This document shows positions 45,026 to 55,825 of a stretch of DNA of 64,000 nt, one piece after another. Below the pieces are notes generated by a model. It had not been told where the DNA came from. It saw only the letters and a program-made list of their open reading frames with translations, and made no database searches. A program made the position numbers and the translations under genes. The stretch comes from Apricaphanius iberus (lineage: Eukaryota; Chordata; Actinopteri; Cyprinodontiformes; Aphaniidae), in contig JAPXFQ010001710.1 of assembly GCA_028564705.1 (NCBI GenBank), positions 558,001 to 622,000 on the forward strand, read 5' to 3'. Each line of letters begins with the position of its first letter. The stretch's first letter is position 1.

Positions 45026-46330
45026 AAATACTTTCAATGATCATATGCATGGGTAAAAATAACTGTTTTCATTTAGTATGGATCAGAAATGTCAGCAGGA
45101 GCCAACTTTAGTGTCAATTAGGGTTGTTGATGACAATACTGTGAGGATCAGTGCTGACAAATCTTTCAAATTGTGTCTGTCACACAGTGCTTTTTTCAAC
45201 CAGCTATCAAAGGCAGTGTATAATAATAGAGGATCGTCTTATATGCTTATGTAACTGTTTGCAGTGATTGGTGATGATTATTTTGGGACAGAGTGCTGCT
45301 GATGCTGCCGGGGATGCTTCATACCTTCAGCAGGTCTGACTCCAGATTATTTCAACTCACAGCCACCCAGATTCCTCTAGATCAATTAAACAAATAAAAC
45401 CTTATAGTATAAATGTCTATGTTACTGTGATACTAGACAAATATAATATATGACAATGAAATTGTGAAGAAACTCCATTCATATATAAGTCTAAGATCAT
45501 TATTATGAAAAATGTCATTTTTTCTTTAAAAATGCATTTATTAATATAATACATTATTTAATTATAAAAAGAATTTATAATAGAATTTATGTTTCTGTTA
45601 ATTTTATAAAATATTATTCCAAAACGTCTTTTTTGTTTTCAAAATCAGTTTTCATTTCATAATGGTGTTTTCACAACTTGCTTATATATTTAATAATGGC
45701 ATTTATCCACTGAATAATATTATCAGCCAACCAGAGTCAGTATGTGCGACCTGCAAGCTAATTGGCTGGTGCTTTAATACCGATCTTCCTGGAAGAGGAG
45801 AATGGCGAAGGCTGAAGTTTTTTAATTCCGTTATCGAATTTAACATCTCTTTCATTTTGGGTATGACTTTAGGCTCATAAGGTTTGCAGATATATTTACA
45901 AACTTTTAAATATGGCTGTCTAAATCAAATTGGCTGGTGCTGCATCAATGTTCTGGGAGCAAAGCTACCTGGGGCGCTATGCCTGACGAGTCTGTCCCAG
46001 TAGGGAAATAGTTTAGATACAATAAATAAAAGGTTTCATAAACCAACCAGGGCTTCTTCCCCCATTGACCTCCTAGGTGTGCTGGGTGACACAGCAAAAA
46101 GCAGCAATAGCTCCGGTGGTTGTGTCGACAGCAAGTCCTGAATGCTTAGCCTGGGATCATTTTAAAAATATAATCCAAACAATTCAAGATGGCATCCTTG
46201 AAGTCCTTCCATCATGTTAGTTTCACGATCAGTGTATATTCTTATAATGGGAGATGTTGGGGGACCCAAAATGCAGCCTCAAAATAATGCATTAACTGTC
46301 ACAAAACTTTGTCATTCCACGAATGTTTTC
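45026..46330. other. No gene seen
   Basis: AT-rich DNA. The phrase AATTGGCTGGTGCT occurs at about 45760 and 45928, hinting at an old duplication or repeat. Confidence 0.45.
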
Positions 46331-46808
46331 TTATGAATCGCTAGCACTATTCTCCTGTGAGTTTGGAGCGTCTTGAAGGTGCTTTGTTGTTGTCTTTGTG
46401 TTTTACAGCTGTTTATCTTAACTTACGCCAACCGGCGAGTTCAATTATGTTACTGCCATGGCCCTTTGCAGTTGTAGTCCAACCAGGACTTTCACTCTGT
46501 GCACCACGACGGCAGTTGGTTAGACAGAACTTGCTACTTCAAAGGTCAACATGGTTCACATTTGTGGTTTTCCAAATTGCACAAACAAAATGACCAAGGG
46601 GACTGAGTTAAGTTTCGACAGGCTCCCTTTCCACAACCTGCTCAGTCCTGCTCAGACTACAACTGCAATGGCACACAGCAGTGACATCATTAATATCGCT
46701 GGTTGATGTAAGTATGAATTAAAGCCTGTAAAACACCCCAAATTACAATAACTAAACACCTCAGAAACACTCCAAACTTACAGGGGGAATAGTGCTAGCG
46801 ATTCATAA
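46331..46808. mobile_element. 478-bp MITE with ~60-bp inverted ends and a THAP remnant
   Basis: TTATGAATCGCTAGCACTAT at 46331 is repeated in inverted form at 46789-46808, and the similarity continues inward for about 60 bases with scattered changes. The TA at both edges may be the target duplication. Between the ends lies a short reading frame with a THAP-finger start. THAP fingers serve as DNA-binding parts in P, Kolobok and ISL2EU transposons, so this is probably an internally deleted relative of such an element. Confidence 0.65.
46551..46706 (+). pseudogene. Truncated THAP-type zinc finger
   Basis: ATG 46551 to TGA 46704-46706, 51 codons. It begins MVHICGFPNC, then TNKMTKGTELSFDRLPFHN. 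The CxxxxC pair and the SFDRLP block are the N-terminal half of a THAP finger. The second zinc pair (CxxH) and the AVPTIF-type end are missing, so it cannot fold as a full finger. It is bounded by the inverted ends of the MITE above. No splice donor keeping the frame was found after it. Confidence 0.55.
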
Positions 46809-47890
46809 CAAGATAATGGTGAAATGAAGGAGTTTTGCCTAAATAAGGCAGATAATGCCTTATTTAGTAGGTGCACTTTTGTTGCCCAAACAACTCCCAT
46901 TATATGGATATATGCTGATAGCAAATGGATCTAAACATCTCCCAAAGGACTTAAATGTCCAGGTTGCAATTAATGGTACGTCCCCTTTAAATGTGAAACA
47001 ATCCCTTTTCAATATTCGCACTGATCCATGTTCAATTAGGCATTGATGCCATAATTTGCCAACAGCATCTTACAGAATGCTACTCTTATCACTGGAAACG
47101 TCATTGAACCATGCGCACATTTCCTACTTCAAAGATAATACTGACCACAGGATCTGCTTTTCACTTTTAAGCCTTTAAAAACATGAGCTTTGTCACCACC
47201 AAGTGGAAGCACACAAACACACACTCTCAGTTAACGCCAGGAGTGCCCAGCTTTTTGCTTTGTGCCTTGCTCCCCTTGCAAAAAGACATCACGACTAACC
47301 CAAGGTTTGTTTAAACTTGTTTACACACATGCTGGTATTAATCCACACTGGTTTGTGTGTGCGCAAGGTTAGTCTGAAGTGTGTGTAGCAAAACTATACG
47401 ACCATGTCATTGGCGAGTCAGTTTACTGTTCCATGTCTTCATTCTGTTTGGGTGCGTGTGTGTGGGGGGGGGGGGGGGGGGGGGGGGGGGAGTGGAGAAA
47501 AGGGTCATGATTACTCTGTGCAGCCAATAAGAAAAACCCAAGGAGTGTGGGGGTAGGAATTGACCAGCAGTGACCTTTAACAAATCTGACGTTTTACCTT
47601 GTGTGTAAGACTCTCTAGTCACATCCTGCAGCTCTGTATCGTACAAATTGTCTTTTTATGCTCCTGTGGGCCTTCACACTGTCTCTAGTTTGTGGAAAGA
47701 GTGGCAATAGTAGCATGTTTCATTAATGTCTAAACCCGGCTTCATGGAGGGAAATGTACAGCAGGTTCTGCATTGATGTCTTGTGTTAAACTATGTTCAC
47801 GTAGTATAATGATGAACAACACAATTAAATTGCAAATATGGTCTTAAACACTGTAAAAAGTTGAAAACAGATATTTATAGACACTGTCTA
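46809..47890. other. No gene seen
   Basis: No coding signal. The stretch 46850-47130 resembles a dispersed repeat by composition. Contains the G-run at 47464-47490. Confidence 0.45.
47464..47490. repeat. Run of 27 G
   Basis: An uninterrupted G27 tract preceded by GTGTGT. It could form a four-stranded structure and its true length in the genome is uncertain because such runs are poorly sequenced. Confidence 0.9.
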
Positions 47891-49181
47891 CATTAGGTAC
47901 AGAAAGTATTCAGACCCCTTTATTTTTTTTCTCTATTGCATCCATTTGCTAAAATAAAAAAAAAGTTAATTTTAATTATTAATGGTCACTTGACAAAAAA
48001 ACTTAAATGTAGAAATATTTGCAAGTGTATTAAGAAAGCTCTGTATTGAGTAAAAGCACCCTTTTAAGCTAGTACAGCCACTAGTCTTTTTGGGAATGAT
48101 GCAACAAGATTTTCACACCTGGATTCGGGGTTCGTCTGCCATTCTTTCTTGCAGATCCTCTCCAGTTCTATCAGGCTGGATGTTGAACATTGGTGGACAG
48201 GCATTTTCTGGTCTGTCCAGAAATACTCAAGTGGGTTTAGGCCAAGCCTCTGGCTGGGTGAGTCAAGAACGGTCACAGAGTTGTTCTGAAGCCACTCCTT
48301 TGTTATTTTAGCTTTGTATTTGCATATACATGTTCCTGTAGAAAGGTAAACCTGAGGCCCGGTTTTTAAGTGCTGAGAAATCTGGAAGAGGTTTTCTTCC
48401 AGGATATTTCTGTACTTGGCCGCATTGTTCTTTCCTTTAATTGCAACCAGTCTTCCTGTCTCTGCAGCTGAAAAACACCCCCACAACATGATGCTGCTAC
48501 CACCATTTTTCACTGTAAGGCAAGGCAAGGCAATTTTTTTTGTATAGCACACTTTCAACACAAGGTAATTCTAGGTGCTTTACATGATTAAAATTGGAAC
48601 ACAGCATAAATCAGTTTGATGATTAAAATACAAGAAAGCAATTAAAATAAGACAATATCAAGATAATACAACAATGTAGGATTGTATTGGTCAGGTGATG
48701 AGCTATGTCTGAATACTGCTTAGAATTAACTGCAATAAATTCAATCTTGGTTTCATCAGACCAGAGAATCTTATTTCTCGTAGTCTGGGAGTCTTCCATG
48801 TGTTTTTCTCCCATCTCCCTACTGTGTCTCTTGAACTCAGAAACAGTTATATTTGGGTTCTTCTTTATCTCTCTCACTAAGGTCGTTCTCCCACGATTGC
48901 TAAGTTTGGCTGGGTGGTCAGGTCTTGGAAGAGTTCTGGTCATCTCAAACATCTTCCATTTGTGGATTATGGAGGCCACTGTGCTCTTAGGAACCTTGAG
49001 TGCAGCAGAAGTTATTTTGTAACCTTGGCTTGATCAGTGCCTTGCAAAAACGATGTCCCTGAGCTCCCTGGGCAGTTCCTTCAGCCTCATGATTCTCATT
49101 TGCTCTGACATGCACTGTGATTTGTACATTAATAAGACATAATTAAAATGAAAAGGATCTGAATAATTTCCGTAGCCACTG
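47891..49181 (-). mobile_element. Tc1-like transposon with both ends, disabled
   Basis: The ends (about 47891-47920 and 49152-49181 inverted) share TAC.GAAA.TATTCAGA.CC and are flanked by TA (47889-47890 and 49182-49183). The transposase is on the minus strand. 48979-48623 holds MTRTLPRPDHPAKLSNRGRR-like sequence (DNA-binding part) and ILWSDETKIE. After an inserted L2 tail, 48516-48064 holds GGSSIMLWGCFSAAETGRLV, then SPSQRLGLNPLEYFWTDQK and RLVAVLA. The Asp-containing WSDE block remains. The last acidic site reads NPLE for NPIE, keeping Glu. Frameshifts, the insertion and loss of the central Asp-containing block make it inactive. Confidence 0.85.
48517..48673 (-). mobile_element. L2-type 3' tail inserted in the Tc1 gene
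   Basis: AAGGCAAGGCAAGGCAA at the left is the short-repeat tail, and TTTGTATAGCACACTTTCAAC the conserved tail of a fish L2-like LINE. TGTA seen on both sides suggests a short target duplication. A strongly 5'-truncated copy. Confidence 0.65.
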
Positions 49182-49259
49182 TAAAAAGGCACAAACAATG
49201 TAATTTTAGTAAAATAGGACATTTAAGATATTTAAGATAACTACTTTAGTCTTGTTTTT

Positions 49260-50040
49260 GTTCAGTTGGAGGAAATTATGGGACATCCCACTGTTAATTT
49301 GCTCAATGCATTTATTAAGGATTTGCTATCAAACTTAAGAGTCCATCCCATCACCATGTGCATCCTATCTTCCATGTCTCCCAGGTTAAACCAGTCACCT
49401 CTAGTTCTTTGTGCCCTCCAGCCAAACCCCCTCCACACACCTGGACAATTGATGGGCATCCTCCCTACAGGTGCTGTCCATCTGAGCTCGTTTTCACCAA
49501 GCATAAATGGGGAGTGGATCCTGCATGCTGGCGTCAGATGGTTCTCATTTCTATGCATGGTAACACGGCCAACCTAACTCCTCAATCATGTCTTTTCAGA
49601 AAGAATTACCCATGAATTTCTAGTTGTAAAACGTACCTCTTCATCGCAAATCCAGATCCAAGATCCTCCCCGTTCCTCCTGGATTCCTCTGTTGGGAATT
49701 CAATTTCCAGAATCCTCTCCCAAATCCTCTTGGACCTTCTGCCGCAATCAACCTTTCTTGGATTTCCTACTGGTCAGCCCCTGCACCGCTTCCCCGTCTG
49801 GTTAGTCATACTCACCTGCTGTCACAAACCTGTTCGCCTGCCCGTCCTTCCTCTCCGCCTGCACACTCAAACACAAGGATCAGCATCATCTCCAGCCAAC
49901 CATAGCAAACGGAATCCCACATACCATCTTCAAAGCACAGTCCCTATGGACGTCAAGGAAGCTCATTCTCCTCATTAGGATCTCCCAGTTCCTCTTCTCT
50001 CTATTTACTCACTCTCTGTTTTCTGGGGTGAGCGAGTACA
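49260..50040 (+). pseudogene. Ty3-type pol C-terminus and downstream LTR-like sequence
   Basis: At 49322-49470 the plus strand encodes [20 protein letters not shown] and AKPPP, the stretch that precedes the chromodomain in fish Ty3 integrases. Further blocks follow in changing frames (KHKWGVD, then EW-like remnants). About 49640-50040 is pyrimidine-rich and resembles the 3' untranslated region or LTR. No protease, reverse transcriptase or upstream LTR was found. Confidence 0.6.
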
Positions 50041-50635
50041 GCATTATCTGTATTTGTATGGGTCTGTTATCCCATATGAATTATCTGTGTCTGTACTCAG
50101 ACTGGATGTAGCCTAATCCAGAAGTGGGTGGGGTTTAACCCCAAAATGGGTGTGTGTTTTTAAGCATGCATTGATGTAGGTTGACCAGAAATTGTTATAT
50201 TTATTGCTGATTAGAAAACTTTTTACATAACATCAACATTAATCTTCAGATCAATGGTTCTGATTACAAACAAACAATATACAGAACAAGTTTTGCTCCA
50301 AATAATACATAACTTGTGGTTGCAATTATGAAGTAAAATGTAATGAAATAGAGTTTTCATCGCAACATAACTTTCATTTTTCTAATGAGCTGTGTGATTT
50401 TATTTATTTATTTATTATTTAAGCTTTTTTATTTTTTGTATCCAAACCAGGTATGTGTGTGTAGGTAATTGATTCGTAATATAGTTTTATATCATAACTA
50501 CCTTTATGGCTTGCGAATCACATAGGTGACCTATTTTGGGTTCAAAATGGCGAACTTCGCCAATAGGTGATGGTTTTCCATGACTGGAATGAGGAAACTG
50601 TGATTCATGTCATTTCTGTTTCTTATGATGAGAAT
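50041..50635. other. No gene seen
   Basis: AT-rich DNA. TTTATTTATTTATTATTTA near 50401 is a short low-complexity stretch. Confidence 0.5.
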
Positions 50636-50815
50636 TTATTTTTTGACACAAAGAAGTTCCTGTTCTGGAGGTAGGATTTGAACAAGTCGTGTACCGTACC
50701 AGAGAGTCAGACCAAGCTTTTTAAAGTCTAGACGTTTCAGTAATATATCATTATCAACATTGTCAAACTCCGCACTGTGGTCTAATTGTAACAGTACTGT
50801 CGTTTTACCACAGTA
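50636..50815 (-). pseudogene. L2-like reverse transcriptase scrap
   Basis: The minus strand reads VLLQLDHSAEFDNVDNDILL then KRLD, the counterpart of [16 protein letters not shown] in the L2 ORF2 above. After a frameshift it reads KSYLQNRNFFVS. Only about 55 codons remain, and the DD35E transposon begins about 75 bp further on. Confidence 0.7.
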
Positions 50816-51921
50816 TTTACAGTATATATACGATATATTTGAAAACTTTGTCATTAGAAACAAACAGAGAAAAAAGAGATTGTCATTACAGTATTTCACA
50901 ATTGCTAAAACAATAAACCCCATTGTCTGAACCCAGCGCTCAGTGGCATAAACCCATTTGTCAAATCAGTCACTTTGTAGGCAAAACATTAAACAAATTC
51001 AGGAAGTTAAGACACTGTTTGCAAATCTTATCCACTATTTTTGCAAAACTCTAAAGACATTCTTACTTATTAAAACACATTTTACACTGTGTTGCAAAAT
51101 GGTGAATACATGTGGCAAAAGTTAAACACAACTACAATACAGATGTCATTGTTTACACACAACAACTCAAAATTGTTCCCACTTCTTTCTAATGATGTGA
51201 TCAAATCAGTTATCAAGAATATAAGCCAGTACAGGTGGCCCAGGTACGTTGAGTATTGATACCACAATGGATGGAAACAATGTGAGAGGAAGAGGAGGAA
51301 GGGTTTGTGTAAGAGGTGGTGGACGAGGAGGGAGAGTACAAGGACAACGAAGAGCAAGACCAAGAATAGTAGTTGCTGATAAAATTTGGGCAACTGTGAT
51401 AGACCATGTCCTTGTTCATGGAATGACAATGAGAGAAGCAGGACAAAGAGCACAACCCAATTTGTCCATTCTCTGTGGCTACCATAATCAGGATAATCAG
51501 AGAAGAGAACAGGTAAATGCATTGTTTTTCTAATTACTGTAGTGCGACTGAAAGTTTAGTGTATACATTTGATATAGTACATCAGTTTGTCAATAGAAAC
51601 TAATGTTTCTGTATGTATACATTTGTAAGAGCATTTTCCCTTTTGCAGAATTGCAAGACTACCAAATGAGGGTGGAAGGACACCTTTGTTCTCCCAACAG
51701 CAAGAGGCTCTAATTGTTGATATGGTCCATCAAAACAATGTAATCCGACTGCATGAAATACAGCAAAGACTTGTAAAAGACAATGTAAACTTTGAACGTA
51801 TCCACAGTGTCAGCCTTTCTACCATTTCCCATATCCTCCATTGCAACAGGGTAAGCATGAAGCAAGTGTACAAAGTAATTCACAAACGGTCAAAGATCAA
51901 CGATATCAGTATGTGTAAGTA

Positions 51922-52878
51922 CAGTTTTTCTCAGTTGCTAAAACACTCAAATCCATTGGCTGAAGAAAGTTCTCAGTTGCTTGAACTCATTAGGCTAACT
52001 GTCCAGTCTGCTGTCAATACCTCAAACCATTTCACATGGTTTAGCAAAACTCTAAAAACATTCTGCACTCTAAAACACCTGTCATCCATACTGGTATACA
52101 CAAGTGGCAACAACAACACACAACACATTACACAAATGTCATTGATTGACCACAACCAGTCAAAATCTATTTCACTTGTTTCAAATGATGTGACAACCAA
52201 TATAAACCAGTTCAGAGAGCAAATAGGTTGCTGAAGGTGGGAATGAGAAAGTGTGAGAATGCATAGAAAATTTTATTTGAGAGGAGGAGGACGAGTGCAT
52301 ATGCTAGGTGGGGAACGAGGAGAAGGGCAGCCCAAAACAAGAAGACCATTGATCACATGTTTCATGCTTTGATTTTTGTCACTTTGGTTGTATACTGTAG
52401 CACAGTTAATTGTAAGCTGCATATGGTACAGTAAACAAATTGTATGCCCCTGAACATTGTGCTTTCCATTTTTTTTCAGTACTGACTGTTGGATAGATTT
52501 TGACTGGTTACAGGTACATATCAAAGAACAAGAATTACAGTATCACAGGGATAAGGTTTTTGGTACAGCACTGTAAAAATAAGAGTACAAAGAGGAAGAA
52601 CAAAAGAAAATGCAAAGAGCATACTTCTCCTTGAGAACTATATGTTTTGAACAATGTGTTTTCAATTTTTTGGTGTATTGTTTACTGACTGCTTTATAGT
52701 GTATTTAATTTTGAGGAATTTGTTTAATATTTGAGAGCAGTGTTTGATTTTGAGCACAGGTAAAACTGTTTTGAGGTGAAAGTTGCAAGAGGTTCTTGAA
52801 GCTGGGGTTTTGTGCTTAATGTTTTGAGAAAATGGAGCAAGGTTTCAGGAATTGTGCTTTAGCAATTAGGAAAAACTG
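51922..52878. mobile_element. 957-bp MITE related to its host element
   Basis: The ends CAGTTTTTCTCAGTTGCTAA and, inverted from 52878, CAGTTTTTCCTAATTGCTAA are flanked by TA (51920-51921, 52879-52880). The first about 330 bases and last about 150 resemble the corresponding ends of the surrounding DD35E element, and a gene-start-like stretch (GAGGAGGAGGACG, 52283) remains. It is thus an internally deleted member of a sister family that landed inside the transposase gene. Confidence 0.75.
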
Positions 52879-53055
52879 TAAGTGTACACTTTCAGCACTG
52901 GTGCTTACAGTACACGTTTGTAGCCTACACTTATTGTCATATACTGTTACTGTAACTGCACTATATTGTAGTGTATGTAAAGCAGGAGTGCACTTTTGTG
53001 GACGTATGTATTTCTGTAACACTTACAAGACTATTTATTTATCTCTTTTATATAA

Positions 53056-53790
53056 CCCTTCGTAGTCCCTCAAATAAATGGTACACTTGGGATCCTCGGC
53101 ACAAAAAAATGTCCAAGAGAAAAAAAAAGTGCAAATAAAGTCATATAATGTTTAATTACTCTCAAAAAAAATTTCACAAATGCCATCCTTAGCCTCAGTC
53201 CTCTGGAAACATAAAAAAAATGCCTGTTTTTGAGATGAAAGCCATTTAATACCAGGTTTTATTTGAAAAGCTGCACTCTAAAAAAAAACCCAAAAACAGG
53301 AAAATGACATATAAAATTGTCTATTAGGATCTTGCTCTTCTTAAAATGACCGATTTTTTTGATGCAGACTGTAAAAACAACAAAAATTTCACAAAAATTA
53401 TGAAACCAAGCATGGACACCAGTGTATGACATCTGTATGAAATCCATTATTCAGTTGAAAAAAAGTCCAAACTACAATTTAGGTTTAATATTGCCGCAGA
53501 AACACTGGTGTGTAATTTTTTTTTTAAATGGTCGATATTAAGGTCTGTTAGAAAAATGTCATTTGAATGGGAGTCAATGGCACAAAAAAAAGGTCAGAGG
53601 GACCTTTATGTTAATGTAATGAATATACAATGTTTTAAATCTAGTATGAGAAAAAAATATATATTTCTGTCAAACTCCTTCAAAAAGGCACATCTTCGGA
53701 AAAAGTTGTAAGAATTGCATTAGCACAACAACAGTTATTCTAAAAATGACACCGAACTGCGCAAAAAAACGCCCCAGGGACTATTAAGGG
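53056..53790. mobile_element. 735-bp piggyBac-like MITE
   Basis: The ends CCCTTCGTAGTCCCT and, inverted, CCCTTAATAGTCCCT are flanked by ATAA on the left (53052-53055) and TTAA on the right (53791-53794), consistent with a TTAA target whose left copy mutated. Ends beginning CCC and TTAA sites are piggyBac-like. The interior is AT-rich without a gene. Confidence 0.65.
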
Positions 53791-55012
53791 TTAAAGAGGG
53801 TGTTTGAAATGGATTCCATGGAAAGGTCCCATGAATATTTTTGTAGATGAAGCAACGTTCAACCTGGTGAAGAGGGGAAGGGTAGGCTGGAACATAATTG
53901 GCCAACGTGCTACTGTTGAAGTCCCTGGCTAGCGTGGTGGTAATGTCTCTCTATGTGCAGCCACAAGCAATAGGGGGGTTTTCCACCGTCATGCAACCCT
54001 GGGGCCACATATAACATTTCAGGTTGGTCTTCGGGATATTTTGTTTGAACTTGAGCAGCAGGATCATCAGCATGCAGTGCATCCTGTCTATGTTGTGGTT
54101 TCGGACAATGTCAGCTTTCACAGTGGTGTCCGAATATGTCAGTGGTTCAACATCAACCAGCGATTCATGAAGGTTTGCCTTCCTCCATACAGTCCTTTCC
54201 TCAACCCAATAGAAGAGTTTTTCTCTGCATGGCGAACCATATACAAGCGTAAATCTTTTACAGGCAATGGAATTCGCCTGTGATGACATAGGTGTGGAGT
54301 GTTTTCAAGGCTGGATCAGGCACACTAGAGGGTTTTTCTCCCGTTGCCTAGGAAGGGACAACATTGCATGTGATGTGGACAAAGTCCTCTGGCCGGACTC
54401 AGCACGAAGACTTGATGCTGAGGCAGAATGAGTCTCTCATTGACTTTGATTTTGCAATTGCACAATATTTCGTGTAAATACGCTTTTCATTTAGAGTTGT
54501 CTTTGTTCTTTGGTCTTACTTTATTTTTATGCTGAAAATACAGAAATTCAATACTGTGTTACTTGCAGTACTTACAGTATGCAATATATTTGCTGTATTG
54601 AGTTGTGAATAATTTACTTTATTATTTGGCAAAATTATATTCTATATACAATACACGTTTTTTTCTCTGTAACTACATGACCTGGTTGCTGTGTTATAAT
54701 TTTTTTGATGTAGTGTCTAATGAATGCTGATGAGTATTTATATATTGCCTGGCAGTGTTTTTATGTTTTGAAAGCATTGTTTGATTTTGAGCACAGATCA
54801 AATGGTTTTGAGGCAAGTGTTTGATTTTGCCAGAAGAGTTATGATCTTATAATGTTGTTTTTTTGTTTTTTTTTTGAGAGGATAAGCCTCTATAGATGCA
54901 ACCATCTCGTTTTCAAGAGGGTCCTCAATAGAACAAAAAGTTAAGAACAGATGCAGCAATGCAGACTTTGTGCAAAGAAACAGGAAAAAATAAAATTAAA
55001 AAATAAACAAAA

Positions 55013-55727
55013 AGATACCAGCTTGAGATGAAACTGAAAAGAAATATTGGCTCTGAAAATAAAATTTGGCATTGCAAAATATGATTGTAATTGAAAATCT
55101 TAATTTTGAATCTGAAATAATGTAGTGAAAATTTCTGTATTAAAAGTGAAATAAAATAAAAATGGAAATTAAACTCAAAATATATGCATTAAAACTATTA
55201 ACTCACTTACATTAAAATGTTTACACTTTCATATATTTTTTCAATGCCAATCTTTATTTTCAATGCTAATATTTATTCACTTATGCTGCTTTTCAGTTTA
55301 ATTCTGCTGGTACTCATTTCACGTCTTGCACACGCACAGGGGGCGAGGCTTAAGAGCAGCAGGTGCTTGCTATCAGCTGTCAGTGAGTCAGGCCGTTTTA
55401 TACCCATTAAACCCAGTAAAGATCACTTGTAGCTCTTTTATATATATTTTTAACTCAAAAAATGTCTACATATTACAACAAAATCCACTACTATACCTTC
55501 TGTAATGTTCATTTTGATATAACTTTAAAGTCAATCGCCGTTTGTGTCCTTTCATTTGGTTTAAATTAAGCCACAGATGGAGTGAAATATGACTTCCATC
55601 CTGGTCTAGTGGTTAAAGATTTTCAGTTATAATTATATTTTTCAATGCCAATATTTATTTTCTGAGCCAATGTTTCTTATCAGTTTGATCTCAAGCTGGT
55701 ATTGTTATAATCCCATAAAGAGTCATA
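55013..55727. mobile_element. Fold-back DNA element, second and shorter copy
   Basis: ATACCAGCTTGAGATGAAAC at 55017 and its inverse at 55691-55706 define the ends, and the sequence follows the left arm of the 3470 element up to a single TGGTCTAGTGGTTAAAG at 55601-55617. There it jumps directly into the inverted end. So one tRNA-like half-copy sits at the hinge and most of the second arm is deleted. Confidence 0.75.
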
Positions 55728-55825
55728 AAAAAAAAGTAGTTTAAAGACTGGGTTTTGTGTTTAAAGTTTTGAGAATACGGGTGAAGGTTTCAAGAAATGT
55801 GTTGTAGCAATTGTGAAATACTGTA

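Larger units (their letters stand above)
51267..54431 (+). pseudogene. DD35E transposase, broken by insertions
   Basis: Exon 1 starts at ATG 51267 (MDGNNVRGRGGRVCV), carries an Arg-Gly-rich basic segment and an HTH-like part (VIDHVLVHGMTMREAGQRAQ) and ends at the donor 51513; a one-base slip near 51465 shifts its end. Exon 2 starts at 51649 (IARLPNEGGRTPLF) and runs into the first nested MITE. The catalytic part resumes at about 53793: FIFVDEATFN (53840s, first Asp), VVVSDNVSFHS (Asp at 54104-54106) and LPPYSPFLNPIEEFFSAWR (Glu at 54212-54214). There are 35 residues between second Asp and Glu. A TAG lies after EVPG (about 53928-53935). The end is at 54429-54431. The triad is kept, so inactivation came mainly through insertions and a few point changes. 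Confidence 0.8.
50889..55823 (+). mobile_element. Tc1/IS630-like DD35E transposon with three nested insertions
   Basis: The ends CAGTATTTCACAATTGCTAA (50889 onward) and, inverted from 55823, CAGTATTTCACAATTGCTAC match at 22 of 23 bases, with TA at 50887-50888 and 55824-55825. This is typical of the Tc1/mariner/IS630 group. The transposase gene is on the plus strand. The element has been hit by a related MITE (51922-52878), a piggyBac-like MITE (53056-53790) and a fold-back element (55013-55727). Without these it would be roughly 2.4-2.5 kb. Confidence 0.85.

Noticed and set aside
51686..52234. 182-codon ORF
   Set aside because: It is a chance fusion of DD35E transposase exon 2 with the nested MITE. 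The last about 100 residues come from MITE sequence.
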